The position numbers and the translations under genes are program-made. Below the pieces are notes generated by a model. The model saw only the letters and a list, made by a program, of their open reading frames with translations. It ran no database searches and was not told the DNA's origin. Positions 25,430 to 33,741 of a DNA stretch of 64,000 bases are shown one piece after another. Position 1 is the first letter of the stretch; the number at the start of each line of letters is the position of its first letter. Where the stretch lies: assembly GCA_013178095.1 (NCBI GenBank), contig JABLXK010000003.1, positions 186,001 through 250,000 on the forward strand. Direction: 5' to 3'. The DNA is from Anaerolineae bacterium (GTDB taxonomy: Bacteria; Chloroflexota; Anaerolineae; Anaerolineales; Anaerolineaceae).

Positions 25430-26926
25430 ATGAACAATCCAGTACCGTTGCTCGAAATGAAAAATATATGCAAAACTTTTCCAGGTGTTAAGGCCTTGGA
25501 TCATGTTGATTTTGATCTTTTCCCTGGTGAAGTACATGTCCTGGTGGGGGAAAACGGAGCCGGAAAATCGACTTTGATGAAAGTGCTGGCCGGCGCATAT
25601 CCGCGCGACGCAGGCGAAATTTTTGTTGAACAAAAAGCACAACCGCGTTGGAATCCGACTGTCGCGCGTGAAAACGGCGTAGCGATGGTTTACCAGGAGT
25701 TCACGCTGCTTCCTTTCCGCAATGTGGCGGAGAATATTTTCCTGGGCCGCGAGAAAAAACATGCCGGATTGTTTCTTAACAAATCCTTGATGCATACACA
25801 AGCAAGCGCATTGCTCAAATCCATCGGCGTGAACGTGGATACGCGCTGCCCTTTGCTTGAATTAGGCGTTGCCGAGCAGCAGATGGTTGAAATTGCCAAA
25901 GCTTTGGCTATGGATGCACGCATCTTGGTGCTGGACGAACCTACCTCTGCCTTAAGCATGCGGGAGATCGAACAGTTATTCTCGACTGTGAGGAAGCTAA
26001 AGGAAAAGGGAGTCGGAATCATCTATATCTCTCACCGGCTTGAAGAGATCAAACAGATTGGGGACCGGGTAACGGTGATGCGCGATGGTCAATTGATCGG
26101 TACGCGCAAAATTGATGAGGTTTCCATCGATGACGTAATTCGCATGATGATCGGCCGCGAGATTGAAAAACTTTACCCGCGTCATTATTGTCCTCCGGGA
26201 GAAGTCGCGTTATCCGTAAAGGGATTGAAATCCGGAAAGAAAGTCCACAACGTCAATCTAGAGATTCGTTTTGGTGAGATTGTCGGCCTATCCGGTCTGG
26301 TCGGGTCGGGTAGAACTGAAACAGCCCGGGCGATTTTTGGGCTGGATTCCATGACTGCTGATGATCTGGAGATCCTGGGAAAGAAATACAAACATATTGA
26401 TCCTTCGCAAGCCGTGGATATCGGGTTGGGATTGATCCCGGAAGATCGCCGGCGCGATGGATTATTCCCCATCCTTTCAATGGAAAAGAATTTGGTAATG
26501 GTCTGCCTGCGCAAGATCTTTCCGAGCGGGATTATGAAGCCTGCCATTGAGCGCAGCACAGCCAATGAATACGTCCGAAAATTTAATATTCAACCGCCTG
26601 CGCTGGATCGTTTTGTCCATTATCTATCCGGCGGAAACCAGCAAAAAGTCGTGATTGGCAAGTGGTTGGCAGCCAAACCGCGTGTGATCATCATTGATGA
26701 ACCCACCCGTGGCATTGATGTTGGAGCGAAGTCCGAAGTGCATGCATTCATGGACCTGCTTGCAAACTCCGGCCATGCAATCCTGATGATCTCTTCTGAA
26801 ATGCCGGAGATTTTGGGGATGAGCGATCGCATTTACGTTATGCATGAAGGCAAGGTGGCGGGTGAATTTCCCCGAGGCACCGATTCCGAAGAAATCCTGC
26901 GCCGCGCAATGGGAGTTCGAGCATGA
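25430..26926 (+). CDS. Sugar ABC transporter ATP-binding protein (RbsA/MglA type)
   Basis: A 498-residue double ATPase of the CUT2 (ribose/inositol) class. The first half has Walker A GENGAGKST (40-48) and DARILVLDEPTSALS. The second half has the degenerate Walker A GLVGSGRTE usual for the family, the signature LSGGNQQKV and Walker B VIIIDEPTRG. It powers uptake through the two permeases that follow. It overlaps the first permease gene by four bases (ATGA). CUT2 systems import pentoses, galactose, inositol and similar unphosphorylated sugars, which suits the catabolic genes around it. Confidence 0.95.
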   Translation: MNNPVPLLEMKNICKTFPGVKALDHVDFDLFPGEVHVLVGENGAGKSTLMKVLAGAYPRDAGEIFVEQKAQPRWNPTVARENGVAMVYQEFTLLPFRNVAENIFLGREKKHAGLFLNKSLMHTQASALLKSIGVNVDTRCPLLELGVAEQQMVEIAKALAMDARILVLDEPTSALSMREIEQLFSTVRKLKEKGVGIIYISHRLEEIKQIGDRVTVMRDGQLIGTRKIDEVSIDDVIRMMIGREIEKLYPRHYCPPGEVALSVKGLKSGKKVHNVNLEIRFGEIVGLSGLVGSGRTETARAIFGLDSMTADDLEILGKKYKHIDPSQAVDIGLGLIPEDRRRDGLFPILSMEKNLVMVCLRKIFPSGIMKPAIERSTANEYVRKFNIQPPALDRFVHYLSGGNQQKVVIGKWLAAKPRVIIIDEPTRGIDVGAKSEVHAFMDLLANSGHAILMISSEMPEILGMSDRIYVMHEGKVAGEFPRGTDSEEILRRAMGVRA

Positions 26927-27906
26927 AGTTTACAAATCGGAAAAAAATTTTTCGCTTGATCCTTGAAAAGATCCCGACAGTATTCTGGATTTTGCTTTTG
27001 ATGGTTATTTATTTTTCTGTCTCGAGCTCTAATTTTCTGACTCTGGGAAATGCGATCAACCTCTCGCGGCAGGGCGCCATCCTGTTGACTCTTTGTTTGG
27101 GCGTGGTGGTTGTGAAGATCACCGGCGGGATGGATCTTTCCAATGGCGCCGTGATGTCGCTGTGTGGCATGATCATGGCATGGGCTCTGGTAAACCTGAA
27201 CGTACCTGTTTATTTGGCGATTTTGATTTCAATAATTATGGGAATCATTTTGGGTACATTAAACGGATTTTTCGTTTCGATACTCGGAATTCCATCTTTT
27301 ATAGCGACGCTGGGAACCCAGGGGATTGCGGTTGGTTTGTCATTGGGCATGAATAACGGCAATGTCATAGCCGGATTGCCGAAGGTTTTTTACGAAATAG
27401 GAAACGGCAGCATTCTCGGAATTCCCTGTCCATTATGGATTTCCCTGCTTGTATTTGCGTTGACCAATCTCATACTTACCCAAACACCTTTGGGAGTATA
27501 CATCTATGCCTTGGGCGGTAATGAAGAAGCCTTGAAGCTATCCGGCAAACCTGCCTGGATATATAAAATATTGGCTTACTCCTATTCCGGGCTGACCGCT
27601 GGAATCGCGGCTTGTATTCTGACTTCCCGCAATATGGCTGCGCAGCCTACGGTTGGCTCAGGCATGGAGTTCGAAGCCTTTGCCGGTGTTGTCCTGGGCG
27701 GGAGTTTCATTGCCGGGAAAGGAACTGCTATCGGAGCTGTCTTGGGCGCCCTTTTTATCCTGGTGCTGCGCAATGGCTTGAATCTTTTAGGGATTCCTAC
27801 TTACCTTCAATTGGCGATTTTCGGAACGGTGTTGATCAATGCGATTGTCCTGTCTACTTTGGTTGAACGTTGGGTGCAGAAGATGCGGGACGAGGAGCGT
27901 GAATAA
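26923..27906 (+). CDS. Sugar ABC transporter permease 1 (RbsC type)
   Basis: A 327-residue polytopic permease of the BPD_transp_2 family with about nine or ten hydrophobic segments. The KITGGMDLSNGAVMSL motif and the later GMEFEAFAGVVLGG motif are typical of RbsC-like permeases. It is translationally coupled to the ATPase and to the next permease, with shared stop/start bases on both sides. Two different permeases imply a heterodimeric channel rather than the homodimer of the ribose system. Confidence 0.93.
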   Translation: MKFTNRKKIFRLILEKIPTVFWILLLMVIYFSVSSSNFLTLGNAINLSRQGAILLTLCLGVVVVKITGGMDLSNGAVMSLCGMIMAWALVNLNVPVYLAILISIIMGIILGTLNGFFVSILGIPSFIATLGTQGIAVGLSLGMNNGNVIAGLPKVFYEIGNGSILGIPCPLWISLLVFALTNLILTQTPLGVYIYALGGNEEALKLSGKPAWIYKILAYSYSGLTAGIAACILTSRNMAAQPTVGSGMEFEAFAGVVLGGSFIAGKGTAIGAVLGALFILVLRNGLNLLGIPTYLQLAIFGTVLINAIVLSTLVERWVQKMRDEERE

Positions 27907-28904
27907 TGGATCAGCAAACATCGAAAAAAGGTGAAGAAGTGGTTAAATCACAATCGCGCAACGAATCCAACCGTGTTTGGAAATATATTTCCCGATTTTC
28001 CCGGATTGGAGCGCTGGTTTTATTGGGAGTAGCCATATCACTTCTCAATCCAAACTTCCTGAAAATCTCAAACATTATTAATGTTTTGCGGCAAGCCGCG
28101 CCTCAGATCATTATTTCCTTCGGCATGACGATTATTTTCCTTACCGGCGGGATTGACCTCTCGTTGGGGTCGGTGGTCACCTTAACAAGCGTGATCGCCG
28201 GGTATTTTTTGACACAAACGAGCCTGCCCTGGTGGTGCGCAATTGCCGGCGCCATGGCGGTTGGCGCGCTTTCGGGATTTATCACGGGCCAATTAATTGC
28301 ATTTGTAAAGCTGCCTCCGGCAGTAGCCAGCTACGGAATGTTGTGGGTTGGCAAAGGGATTGCTTTTGCCATCATGGGAGCTTCCCCTTTCTTCAGCTTT
28401 GCGGATCAATTCAGGCATTTGGGAAGAGGTTATTTTCTGGGAATTCCAATGCCGATCTGGATTGTATTGGTGATTGCTTTAATACTTGGTTGGTTATTGA
28501 AGTACACAACTCTGGGTAGAAGTCTTTACGGGATTGGCGCCAATCCCAGGGCTGCCAAAGCATCAGGCATTAAAGTATCCAGGACGCTTGTGAGTGCGTA
28601 CATGCTGAGCGGAACCCTGGCGGCGATTGGAGGCATCATCCTGGCAGCCCGCCTGAATGCGGTCGACCAGGACTTGGGAGCTTCTTTTCTGCTTCCGGCC
28701 ATCGCCAGCCCGGTTATGGGCGGTACGAGCATGGCCGGCGGACAGGGGGGCGTGGGGGGAACCATTATCGGTTCCTTGATCATGATTGTTGTCACCAATG
28801 GGATGAATTTACTGGGTATCAATTCCCTTTGGCAGCAGCTCGTAACCGGTGTGGTTGTAGTCCTCTCGGTCTGGCTGGATGTTGTGATGAGAAAACGTAA
28901 TTAA
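27906..28904 (+). CDS. Sugar ABC transporter permease 2 (RbsC type)
   Basis: A 332-residue second permease of the same family, with a longer cytoplasmic N-terminus (about 35 polar residues) and the motifs FLTGGIDLSLGSVVTL and LPAIASPVMGGTSMAGG. Its ATG shares an A with the previous TAA stop. It is clearly divergent from permease 1, so the pair is old. The 110 bases that follow, before the binding-protein gene, carry a good AAGGAG Shine-Dalgarno for the next gene but no clear hairpin. Confidence 0.93.
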   Translation: MDQQTSKKGEEVVKSQSRNESNRVWKYISRFSRIGALVLLGVAISLLNPNFLKISNIINVLRQAAPQIIISFGMTIIFLTGGIDLSLGSVVTLTSVIAGYFLTQTSLPWWCAIAGAMAVGALSGFITGQLIAFVKLPPAVASYGMLWVGKGIAFAIMGASPFFSFADQFRHLGRGYFLGIPMPIWIVLVIALILGWLLKYTTLGRSLYGIGANPRAAKASGIKVSRTLVSAYMLSGTLAAIGGIILAARLNAVDQDLGASFLLPAIASPVMGGTSMAGGQGGVGGTIIGSLIMIVVTNGMNLLGINSLWQQLVTGVVVVLSVWLDVVMRKRN

Positions 28905-29014
28905 TCGTTTATTTATTGTTGACAATTCAGAAAAAAGTGAGGAGGTGCGTATTCGACGAAATTGAGACGCTTGAAAAATAACAATATTGAATAAAGAAAA
29001 AAAAGGAGATCTAG

Positions 29015-30034
29015 ATGAAAAAAGTAAGCTTACTTTCGATTTTTTGCCTGGTGATTGCCATGAGCTTTTTAGCTGTGGCTTGCCAACCTGCAGCCGCCCC
29101 CGCTGAGGAAGCCCCAGCCGCTGAAGAAGCAGCAGCGGAAGCGCCCGCTGAAGAGGCTCCAGCTGAGGAAGCTCCTGCGGCTGAGCCATTGACCTTTGGT
29201 TTGGTTACAAAGGCATTGAACAATCCCTTCTGGGAAATGATGCACGAAGGCGCGGTGAAGGTCGCTGAGGCCAACAACGTAGAGATCATCTATTTGGCGC
29301 CTACCAAAGCCAATAACCTGGAAGAACAAACCCGTTTGGTTGACGACCTGATCGCGCAGAAAGTGGACGGCATTGTCCTGGTGCCGGTTGATTCCACCGG
29401 TATTGTGCCGGCTATCGAACGCGCCAACGCAGCGGGGATTCCGGTTGCCCTGGCAAACACCAAAGCCACTGGCGGTGAATATATTACTTTCTCAGCAGTT
29501 GAGAACTATGATGCCATGAGCATGTTGGTGGAAGAAGCAGTGAAGACGCTTGGTGAAAAAGGCAAAGTCATCATTCTGGAAGGTACAGCGGGCGCTCAAA
29601 CTGCGATCGATCGCAAAGCCGGCGTGGATGATGTTCTAGCAAAATACCCGGACATCGAAGTATTGGCTTCCCAGACTGCTGATTTCCAGCGTGCGCAAGG
29701 TTTGACTGTCATGGAAAACTTGCTGCAAGCTTATCCTGAGATCGATGCTGTCATTGCCTGCAATGATGAAATGGCTTTGGGCGCGGTTGAAGCTTTGGAT
29801 GCTGCCGGACGTTTGGCGGATACCATGGTCTTCGGTTTCGATGGCAATAATGATGCATTGAAAGCCGTATCCGAAGGCCGCATGGTCGCAACCTGCTTCC
29901 AGAACCCTCAGATGCAAGCCGGCGACGCTGTCCAGGCTTTGATCGACTACATCGGTGGAAAAGAAGTAGCAGAACGGATCCAGACAACCGCTATTTTGGT
30001 TACCAAGGATAACGTTGCGGAATTCATCAAGTAA
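29015..30034 (+). CDS. Sugar-binding lipoprotein of the ABC transporter (RbsB type)
   Basis: A 339-residue periplasmic-binding-protein-1 family receptor. The N-terminus is a lipoprotein signal with lipobox LAVAC (Cys near 23), then a 35-residue Ala/Glu/Pro linker built of AEEAPA-like repeats, then the two-lobed binding domain starting at PLTFGLVTKALNNPFWEMM. The linker would hold the receptor away from the membrane, as is common in monoderm or Chloroflexota lipoproteins. A strong AAGGAG Shine-Dalgarno lies just before the ATG. The ligand is probably the cyclitol or sugar degraded by the neighbouring enzymes. Confidence 0.93.
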   Translation: MKKVSLLSIFCLVIAMSFLAVACQPAAAPAEEAPAAEEAAAEAPAEEAPAEEAPAAEPLTFGLVTKALNNPFWEMMHEGAVKVAEANNVEIIYLAPTKANNLEEQTRLVDDLIAQKVDGIVLVPVDSTGIVPAIERANAAGIPVALANTKATGGEYITFSAVENYDAMSMLVEEAVKTLGEKGKVIILEGTAGAQTAIDRKAGVDDVLAKYPDIEVLASQTADFQRAQGLTVMENLLQAYPEIDAVIACNDEMALGAVEALDAAGRLADTMVFGFDGNNDALKAVSEGRMVATCFQNPQMQAGDAVQALIDYIGGKEVAERIQTTAILVTKDNVAEFIK

Positions 30035-30067
30035 GTAAAAAAATTCAGTTTTTGAGCGAAAGATAAT

Positions 30068-30104
30068 GGTTTGGGTTGCCGTGCGAATCACGGCAACCCA
30101 AACC
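30068..30104 (+). terminator. Strong hairpin after the binding-protein gene
   Basis: A perfect 16-bp stem, GGTTTGGGTTGCCGTG and its reverse complement around a CGAAT loop, lies 33 bases past the stop. Such hairpins after binding-protein genes often protect the upstream message and lower expression of downstream genes. No long T-run follows. Confidence 0.6.
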
Positions 30105-30238
30105 CGAAAAATAACTTTCTGGACATGTAAAACCTGCGCGTTAAATCTATGCTCTATTTTTACTAATACGAGATTTCGCTATACCTGATCGATAACATGC
30201 TTTCAGGCTAAGCATATTGAACCCGGGAGAACCTATCT

Positions 30239-31066
30239 GTGAGAAAGTTAAATCACGCTGGAGTTGCACTTTCCCCGCGACCATCTAAATTTGGACCGTT
30301 ACTTTTTGCGGGCGATTTGAATGAAGGATTGAATCGAGCCAGTCAGTATGGATTTGAGTTTGTCGAATTGAGCATCCGCTCAACCGATGACGTTAATCCC
30401 TCTGACTTGAATGATAGATTGGAAAAATTGGATCTTAAAGTTTCCGCCCTGGCCACCGGGCAAGCCTGTCTATTTGATTGTTTGTGCGTTGGATCATCCG
30501 ATCATCAAAAACGCAGGAATGCAGTTGAACATTTAAAAAGAATTACTTTGCTGGCAAAAGCCATTCACTCCGCATCAGTCATCATCGGGGGAATTCGCGG
30601 ATTCCTATCCGGTGAAGCAGAAGAACGACTGCAGAATTATAAAAATGGCGTTGAGGCTGTAAGAGAGTGCGCCTTTTTCATGGAAGAACAAGGAATTCAG
30701 CTCCTGATTGAGCCAATCAATCGGTACGAAATGAATTGGATTCTGACCGCCCAACAGGGACTGGAATTTCTTTCTGATGTCGGAATTGGTTCGGTTAAAT
30801 TATTGCTGGATACCTTTCATATGAATATCGAGGAATCCGATACCCTGGCTGCTTTGCGGGATTGCGGCGATCGTTTGGGGTACGTTCATTTTGCTGATAA
30901 TACGCGTCACGCGCCCGGTACGGGGCAGATCGATTTTATATCTATATTGCGCACTCTGAAATCTATCTCGTATACAGGGCCAATGGTGGCGGAAATTTTA
31001 CCTATCCCTGATGATTTGACAGCGATCCGATATACTGCCGAATTTTGGGAAAAGGTGCAAGCGTAA
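30239..31066 (+). CDS. TIM-barrel sugar epimerase, probable 5-keto-L-gluconate epimerase (IolO-like)
   Basis: A 275-residue AP-endonuclease-2-fold sugar isomerase/epimerase. The blocks FAGDLNEGLNRASQYGFEFVE, ALATGQACL, VIIGGIRG, LIEPINRYE, LLDTFHMNIEE and HFADNTRHAPGTGQIDF agree with my recollection of Thermotoga IolO, which turns 5-keto-L-gluconate into D-tagaturonate. The metal-binding Glu/Asp/His residues in those blocks are intact. The start is GTG with GGGAGA eight bases upstream. A strong hairpin separates it from the transporter, so it may have its own promoter. Alternatives are hydroxypyruvate isomerase or a ketose 3-epimerase, but the RYE...HMNIEE combination with IolM/IolN neighbours favours IolO. 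Confidence 0.75.
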   Translation: MRKLNHAGVALSPRPSKFGPLLFAGDLNEGLNRASQYGFEFVELSIRSTDDVNPSDLNDRLEKLDLKVSALATGQACLFDCLCVGSSDHQKRRNAVEHLKRITLLAKAIHSASVIIGGIRGFLSGEAEERLQNYKNGVEAVRECAFFMEEQGIQLLIEPINRYEMNWILTAQQGLEFLSDVGIGSVKLLLDTFHMNIEESDTLAALRDCGDRLGYVHFADNTRHAPGTGQIDFISILRTLKSISYTGPMVAEILPIPDDLTAIRYTAEFWEKVQA

Positions 31067-31099
31067 TTATTGTTTCGAAACAATGAAAGGAATGAGTCT

Positions 31100-32191
31100 A
31101 TGTCAAATAATTTTAAAAGTCCCCTGCACGAGACGGTATCGACTACCAAGACGGATGTGTGGAACGATTCCTGCTCGACCAGGGAGTTGACCTACGCAAT
31201 CGAGAACGGGGCAGTGGGAGCGACCACCAACCCGACTATCGTGGCTGCTGTGCTGAAAGAGGAAATGCCCGTGTGGGGGCCGCGCATCCGGGAATTGATC
31301 GCGCAAAATCCGGATTGGTGCGAGGCGCAAATTTCGTGGCAAATCATTGAGGAAATGGCGGTAAAAGGCGCAAAATTGCTTTTCCCGGTATTCCAAAAAG
31401 AAAATGGCCGCAAAGGAAGGATTTCCATCCAGACCAATCCCGTAAACTACCGCAATGCCAAATTGCTGGCGGAACAGGCCATTCACTTCAATACGCTGGC
31501 CCCCAACATCCAGGTCAAAATCCCCGTGACTGCGGCAGGCGTGAAAGCGATTGAAGAAGCGGCCTATAACGGCGTGAACATCAACGCGACCGTCTGTTTC
31601 ACGGTGCCGCAAGCCATTGCGGTGGCCGAAGCGCTGGAACGAGCCATGAACCGCCGCGAAAAGGAAGGCAAGCCGGTGGATAACATGTTCCACGTGTGCA
31701 CCATCATGATCGGCCGCACGGACGACTGGATCAAGGTGGTGGCTAAGAAAGAGGGTATCACGGTCACCCCGGGGGACATGGATTGGGCGGGCATTGCCTG
31801 CTTCAAGAAAGCTTACGGCATCTACCAGCAGCGCAAATACCGCACGCGCCTGCTGGCAGCCGCGTACCGCCATCACATGCATTGGTCGGAATTGATCGGC
31901 GGGGATGTGGTCCTGACCATCCCTTATCCGTGGCAGGTGTTGTTCAATAATTCGGATATCGAGGTCAAGGAGCGTATGCATAATCCCGTAGCCCCGGCCA
32001 TCGTGGATTCGCTCTACCAGCATTTTGTTGAATTCCGCAAAGCTTACGACGAAGACGGCCTGAATGTGGAAGATTTTGACACATATGGCGCCACCGTACG
32101 CACGCTGCGCGGATTTATCGATTCTTACCATGAGTTGCAGGGTGTCATCCGCGATTTCATGCTCCCCAACCCGGACGTAAAGAAGGCGTAA
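31100..32191 (+). CDS. Transaldolase-fold enzyme, possibly an aldolase on a keto-sugar acid
   Basis: A 363-residue class I aldolase of the transaldolase family. The Schiff-base Lys is predicted as Lys140 in IQVKIPVT; Asp23, ATTNPT (41-46) and IGRTDDW (204-210) are the other family landmarks. By eye, Gln111 (ISIQTN) stands where true transaldolases have a catalytic Glu, as in fructose-6-phosphate aldolase, and the FSF segment is replaced by FTV. It is longer than both standard classes. Family chemistry is cleavage of a ketose between C3 and C4, leaving a dihydroxyacetone unit. The ATG at 31100 has AAAGGA upstream; the frame is open ten codons further to a TTG. The gene sits between the IolO-like epimerase and an aldehyde dehydrogenase. 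The substrate is inferred, not shown. Confidence 0.78.
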   Translation: MSNNFKSPLHETVSTTKTDVWNDSCSTRELTYAIENGAVGATTNPTIVAAVLKEEMPVWGPRIRELIAQNPDWCEAQISWQIIEEMAVKGAKLLFPVFQKENGRKGRISIQTNPVNYRNAKLLAEQAIHFNTLAPNIQVKIPVTAAGVKAIEEAAYNGVNINATVCFTVPQAIAVAEALERAMNRREKEGKPVDNMFHVCTIMIGRTDDWIKVVAKKEGITVTPGDMDWAGIACFKKAYGIYQQRKYRTRLLAAAYRHHMHWSELIGGDVVLTIPYPWQVLFNNSDIEVKERMHNPVAPAIVDSLYQHFVEFRKAYDEDGLNVEDFDTYGATVRTLRGFIDSYHELQGVIRDFMLPNPDVKKA

Positions 32192-32192
32192 T

Positions 32193-33572
32193 ATGCAGCC
32201 AGGCATCGATGAGTTGATCCAGCGGGCGCGCAGCGCCCAGAGAGAAGTTGAGTACTGGCCGCAGGAAAAAGTGGACCTGATGGTCGCAGCGGCTGGTTGG
32301 GAAACCTACAAGAACGCGGAAAAAATTGCCCGGTTGGCAGTGGACGAGACCGGCATGGGCGTGTACGAACATAAAGTGCTCAAACATCAAAAGAAGACTC
32401 TCGGCACCTTGCGGGACATGCAGGGCGTCAAGACAGTTGGCGTGATCGAGGAGGATCCCCAAAAGGGTCTGATCAAGGTTGCCAAGCCAGTGGGCGTGAT
32501 CGGTGCGTTGACGCCGGTCACCAACTGCGAGGCTACTTTGCCATCCAAGAGTTTGCCGGCTTTAAAATGCCGCAACGCGATCATTTTTGCGCCGCATCCA
32601 CATGCCAAACAAACCGCCGCGCTGGTGGTATCCACCCTGCGCGAGGGTCTGCGGAAGGCTGGCGCTCCCCTGGATTTGATCCAGACAATCGAAGAGCCCA
32701 GTGTGGAATTATCCAAGGAACTGATGAGCAAGGTCGACCTGGTGATCGCTACCGGCGGCGGGCCGATGGTCAAATCGGCATATTCCAGCGGCACCCCGGC
32801 ATACGGCGTGGGGGCGGGCAACGCGGTGGTGATCGTGGACGAAACCGCCGACCTGCCGGCAGCCGCTGAAAAGATTTGCCAGGGCAAGATTTTCGACAAT
32901 GCTACTTCCTGCTCGTCGGAAAACTCGATCGCGCTGCAGGCAGGCATTTACGAGCGCATGCTGGAATGCCTCAAAGCCGTGGGCGGGTATTGGTGCGGCG
33001 AGGACGAGCGCGCCAAACTGCAGCAAACCATGTGGCCGGACGGCATTCACCTGAACAAGGATATCGTCGCCCAGCCGGTGGCGAAAATCGCAGGCATGGC
33101 CGGCGTTGCCATCCCGGAGGGCACCAAGTTCCTGATGGTGGCCGGCAAGCACGTGGGCGACGACGACCCCTTCTGCAAAGAGAAGCTCTCGCTGGTGTTG
33201 ACGGTTTGGAAATACAATGAATTCGAAGAAGCCATTCGCCTGGTCGAGGATATCACTTCCTTGAACGGACGGGGACATTCCTGCGGCATCCACACCGCCA
33301 GCGAAGCGCACATCCTGGAATTGGGATTGCGCGCCAAGGTCAGCCGCATGATGGTCAATCAATCCCACAGCCTGGGGAACAGCGGCAACTACAATAACGG
33401 CATGCCTTTCACATTGACGCTTGGGTGCGGTACCTGGGGAGGGAACATCACCAGCGAGAATGTCCACTGGAAGCATTACATGAACGTCACCTGGATTTCC
33501 AAACCGATCGACCCGGTGATTCCGAAGGAGGAAGAAATATTTAAAGAAGTCTGGAAAAAATTTGGAAAATAA
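32193..33572 (+). CDS. CoA-acylating aldehyde dehydrogenase
   Basis: A 459-residue aldehyde dehydrogenase of the acylating (EutE/AdhE/SauS-like) group. Cys240 in NATSCSSENS is the predicted nucleophile, and the C-terminal LTLGCGTWGGNITSENVHW block is the group signature. These enzymes convert an aldehyde, NAD and CoA to an acyl-CoA. The start lies two bases after the preceding stop with GAAGG upstream, so it is coupled to the transaldolase-fold gene. The specific aldehyde is unknown: acetaldehyde, succinate semialdehyde and sulfoacetaldehyde enzymes all belong here. No shell-targeting extension is evident, so a microcompartment role is unlikely. Confidence 0.85.
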   Translation: MQPGIDELIQRARSAQREVEYWPQEKVDLMVAAAGWETYKNAEKIARLAVDETGMGVYEHKVLKHQKKTLGTLRDMQGVKTVGVIEEDPQKGLIKVAKPVGVIGALTPVTNCEATLPSKSLPALKCRNAIIFAPHPHAKQTAALVVSTLREGLRKAGAPLDLIQTIEEPSVELSKELMSKVDLVIATGGGPMVKSAYSSGTPAYGVGAGNAVVIVDETADLPAAAEKICQGKIFDNATSCSSENSIALQAGIYERMLECLKAVGGYWCGEDERAKLQQTMWPDGIHLNKDIVAQPVAKIAGMAGVAIPEGTKFLMVAGKHVGDDDPFCKEKLSLVLTVWKYNEFEEAIRLVEDITSLNGRGHSCGIHTASEAHILELGLRAKVSRMMVNQSHSLGNSGNYNNGMPFTLTLGCGTWGGNITSENVHWKHYMNVTWISKPIDPVIPKEEEIFKEVWKKFGK

Positions 33573-33626
33573 CCATTCTGTTATTCAAATAATTCACAAT
33601 TAATTATTCCGCCGTACCTCTTTAAA

Positions 33627-33676
33627 CTGATCCCATTTGGCGGTTATTAAAAGCTGGCAACCTCAAATGGGATCAG
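33627..33676. repeat. Perfect 13-bp inverted repeat with a 24-base loop
   Basis: CTGATCCCATTTG at 33627-33639 has an exact reverse complement at 33664-33676. It lies between the aldehyde dehydrogenase and the reductase genes. No T-tract follows, so it may be a regulatory stem or a binding site instead of a terminator. Confidence 0.55.
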
Positions 33677-33741
33677 AAAATTCTGCCTGCAAGTAAACAA
33701 GGTTATTATTAACCACTTACTTATTCAAAGAAAGGTAGAGA

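Noticed and set aside
31103..32206. A 367-codon minus-strand frame
   Set aside because: It mirrors the transaldolase-fold gene exactly and has no recognisable domain.
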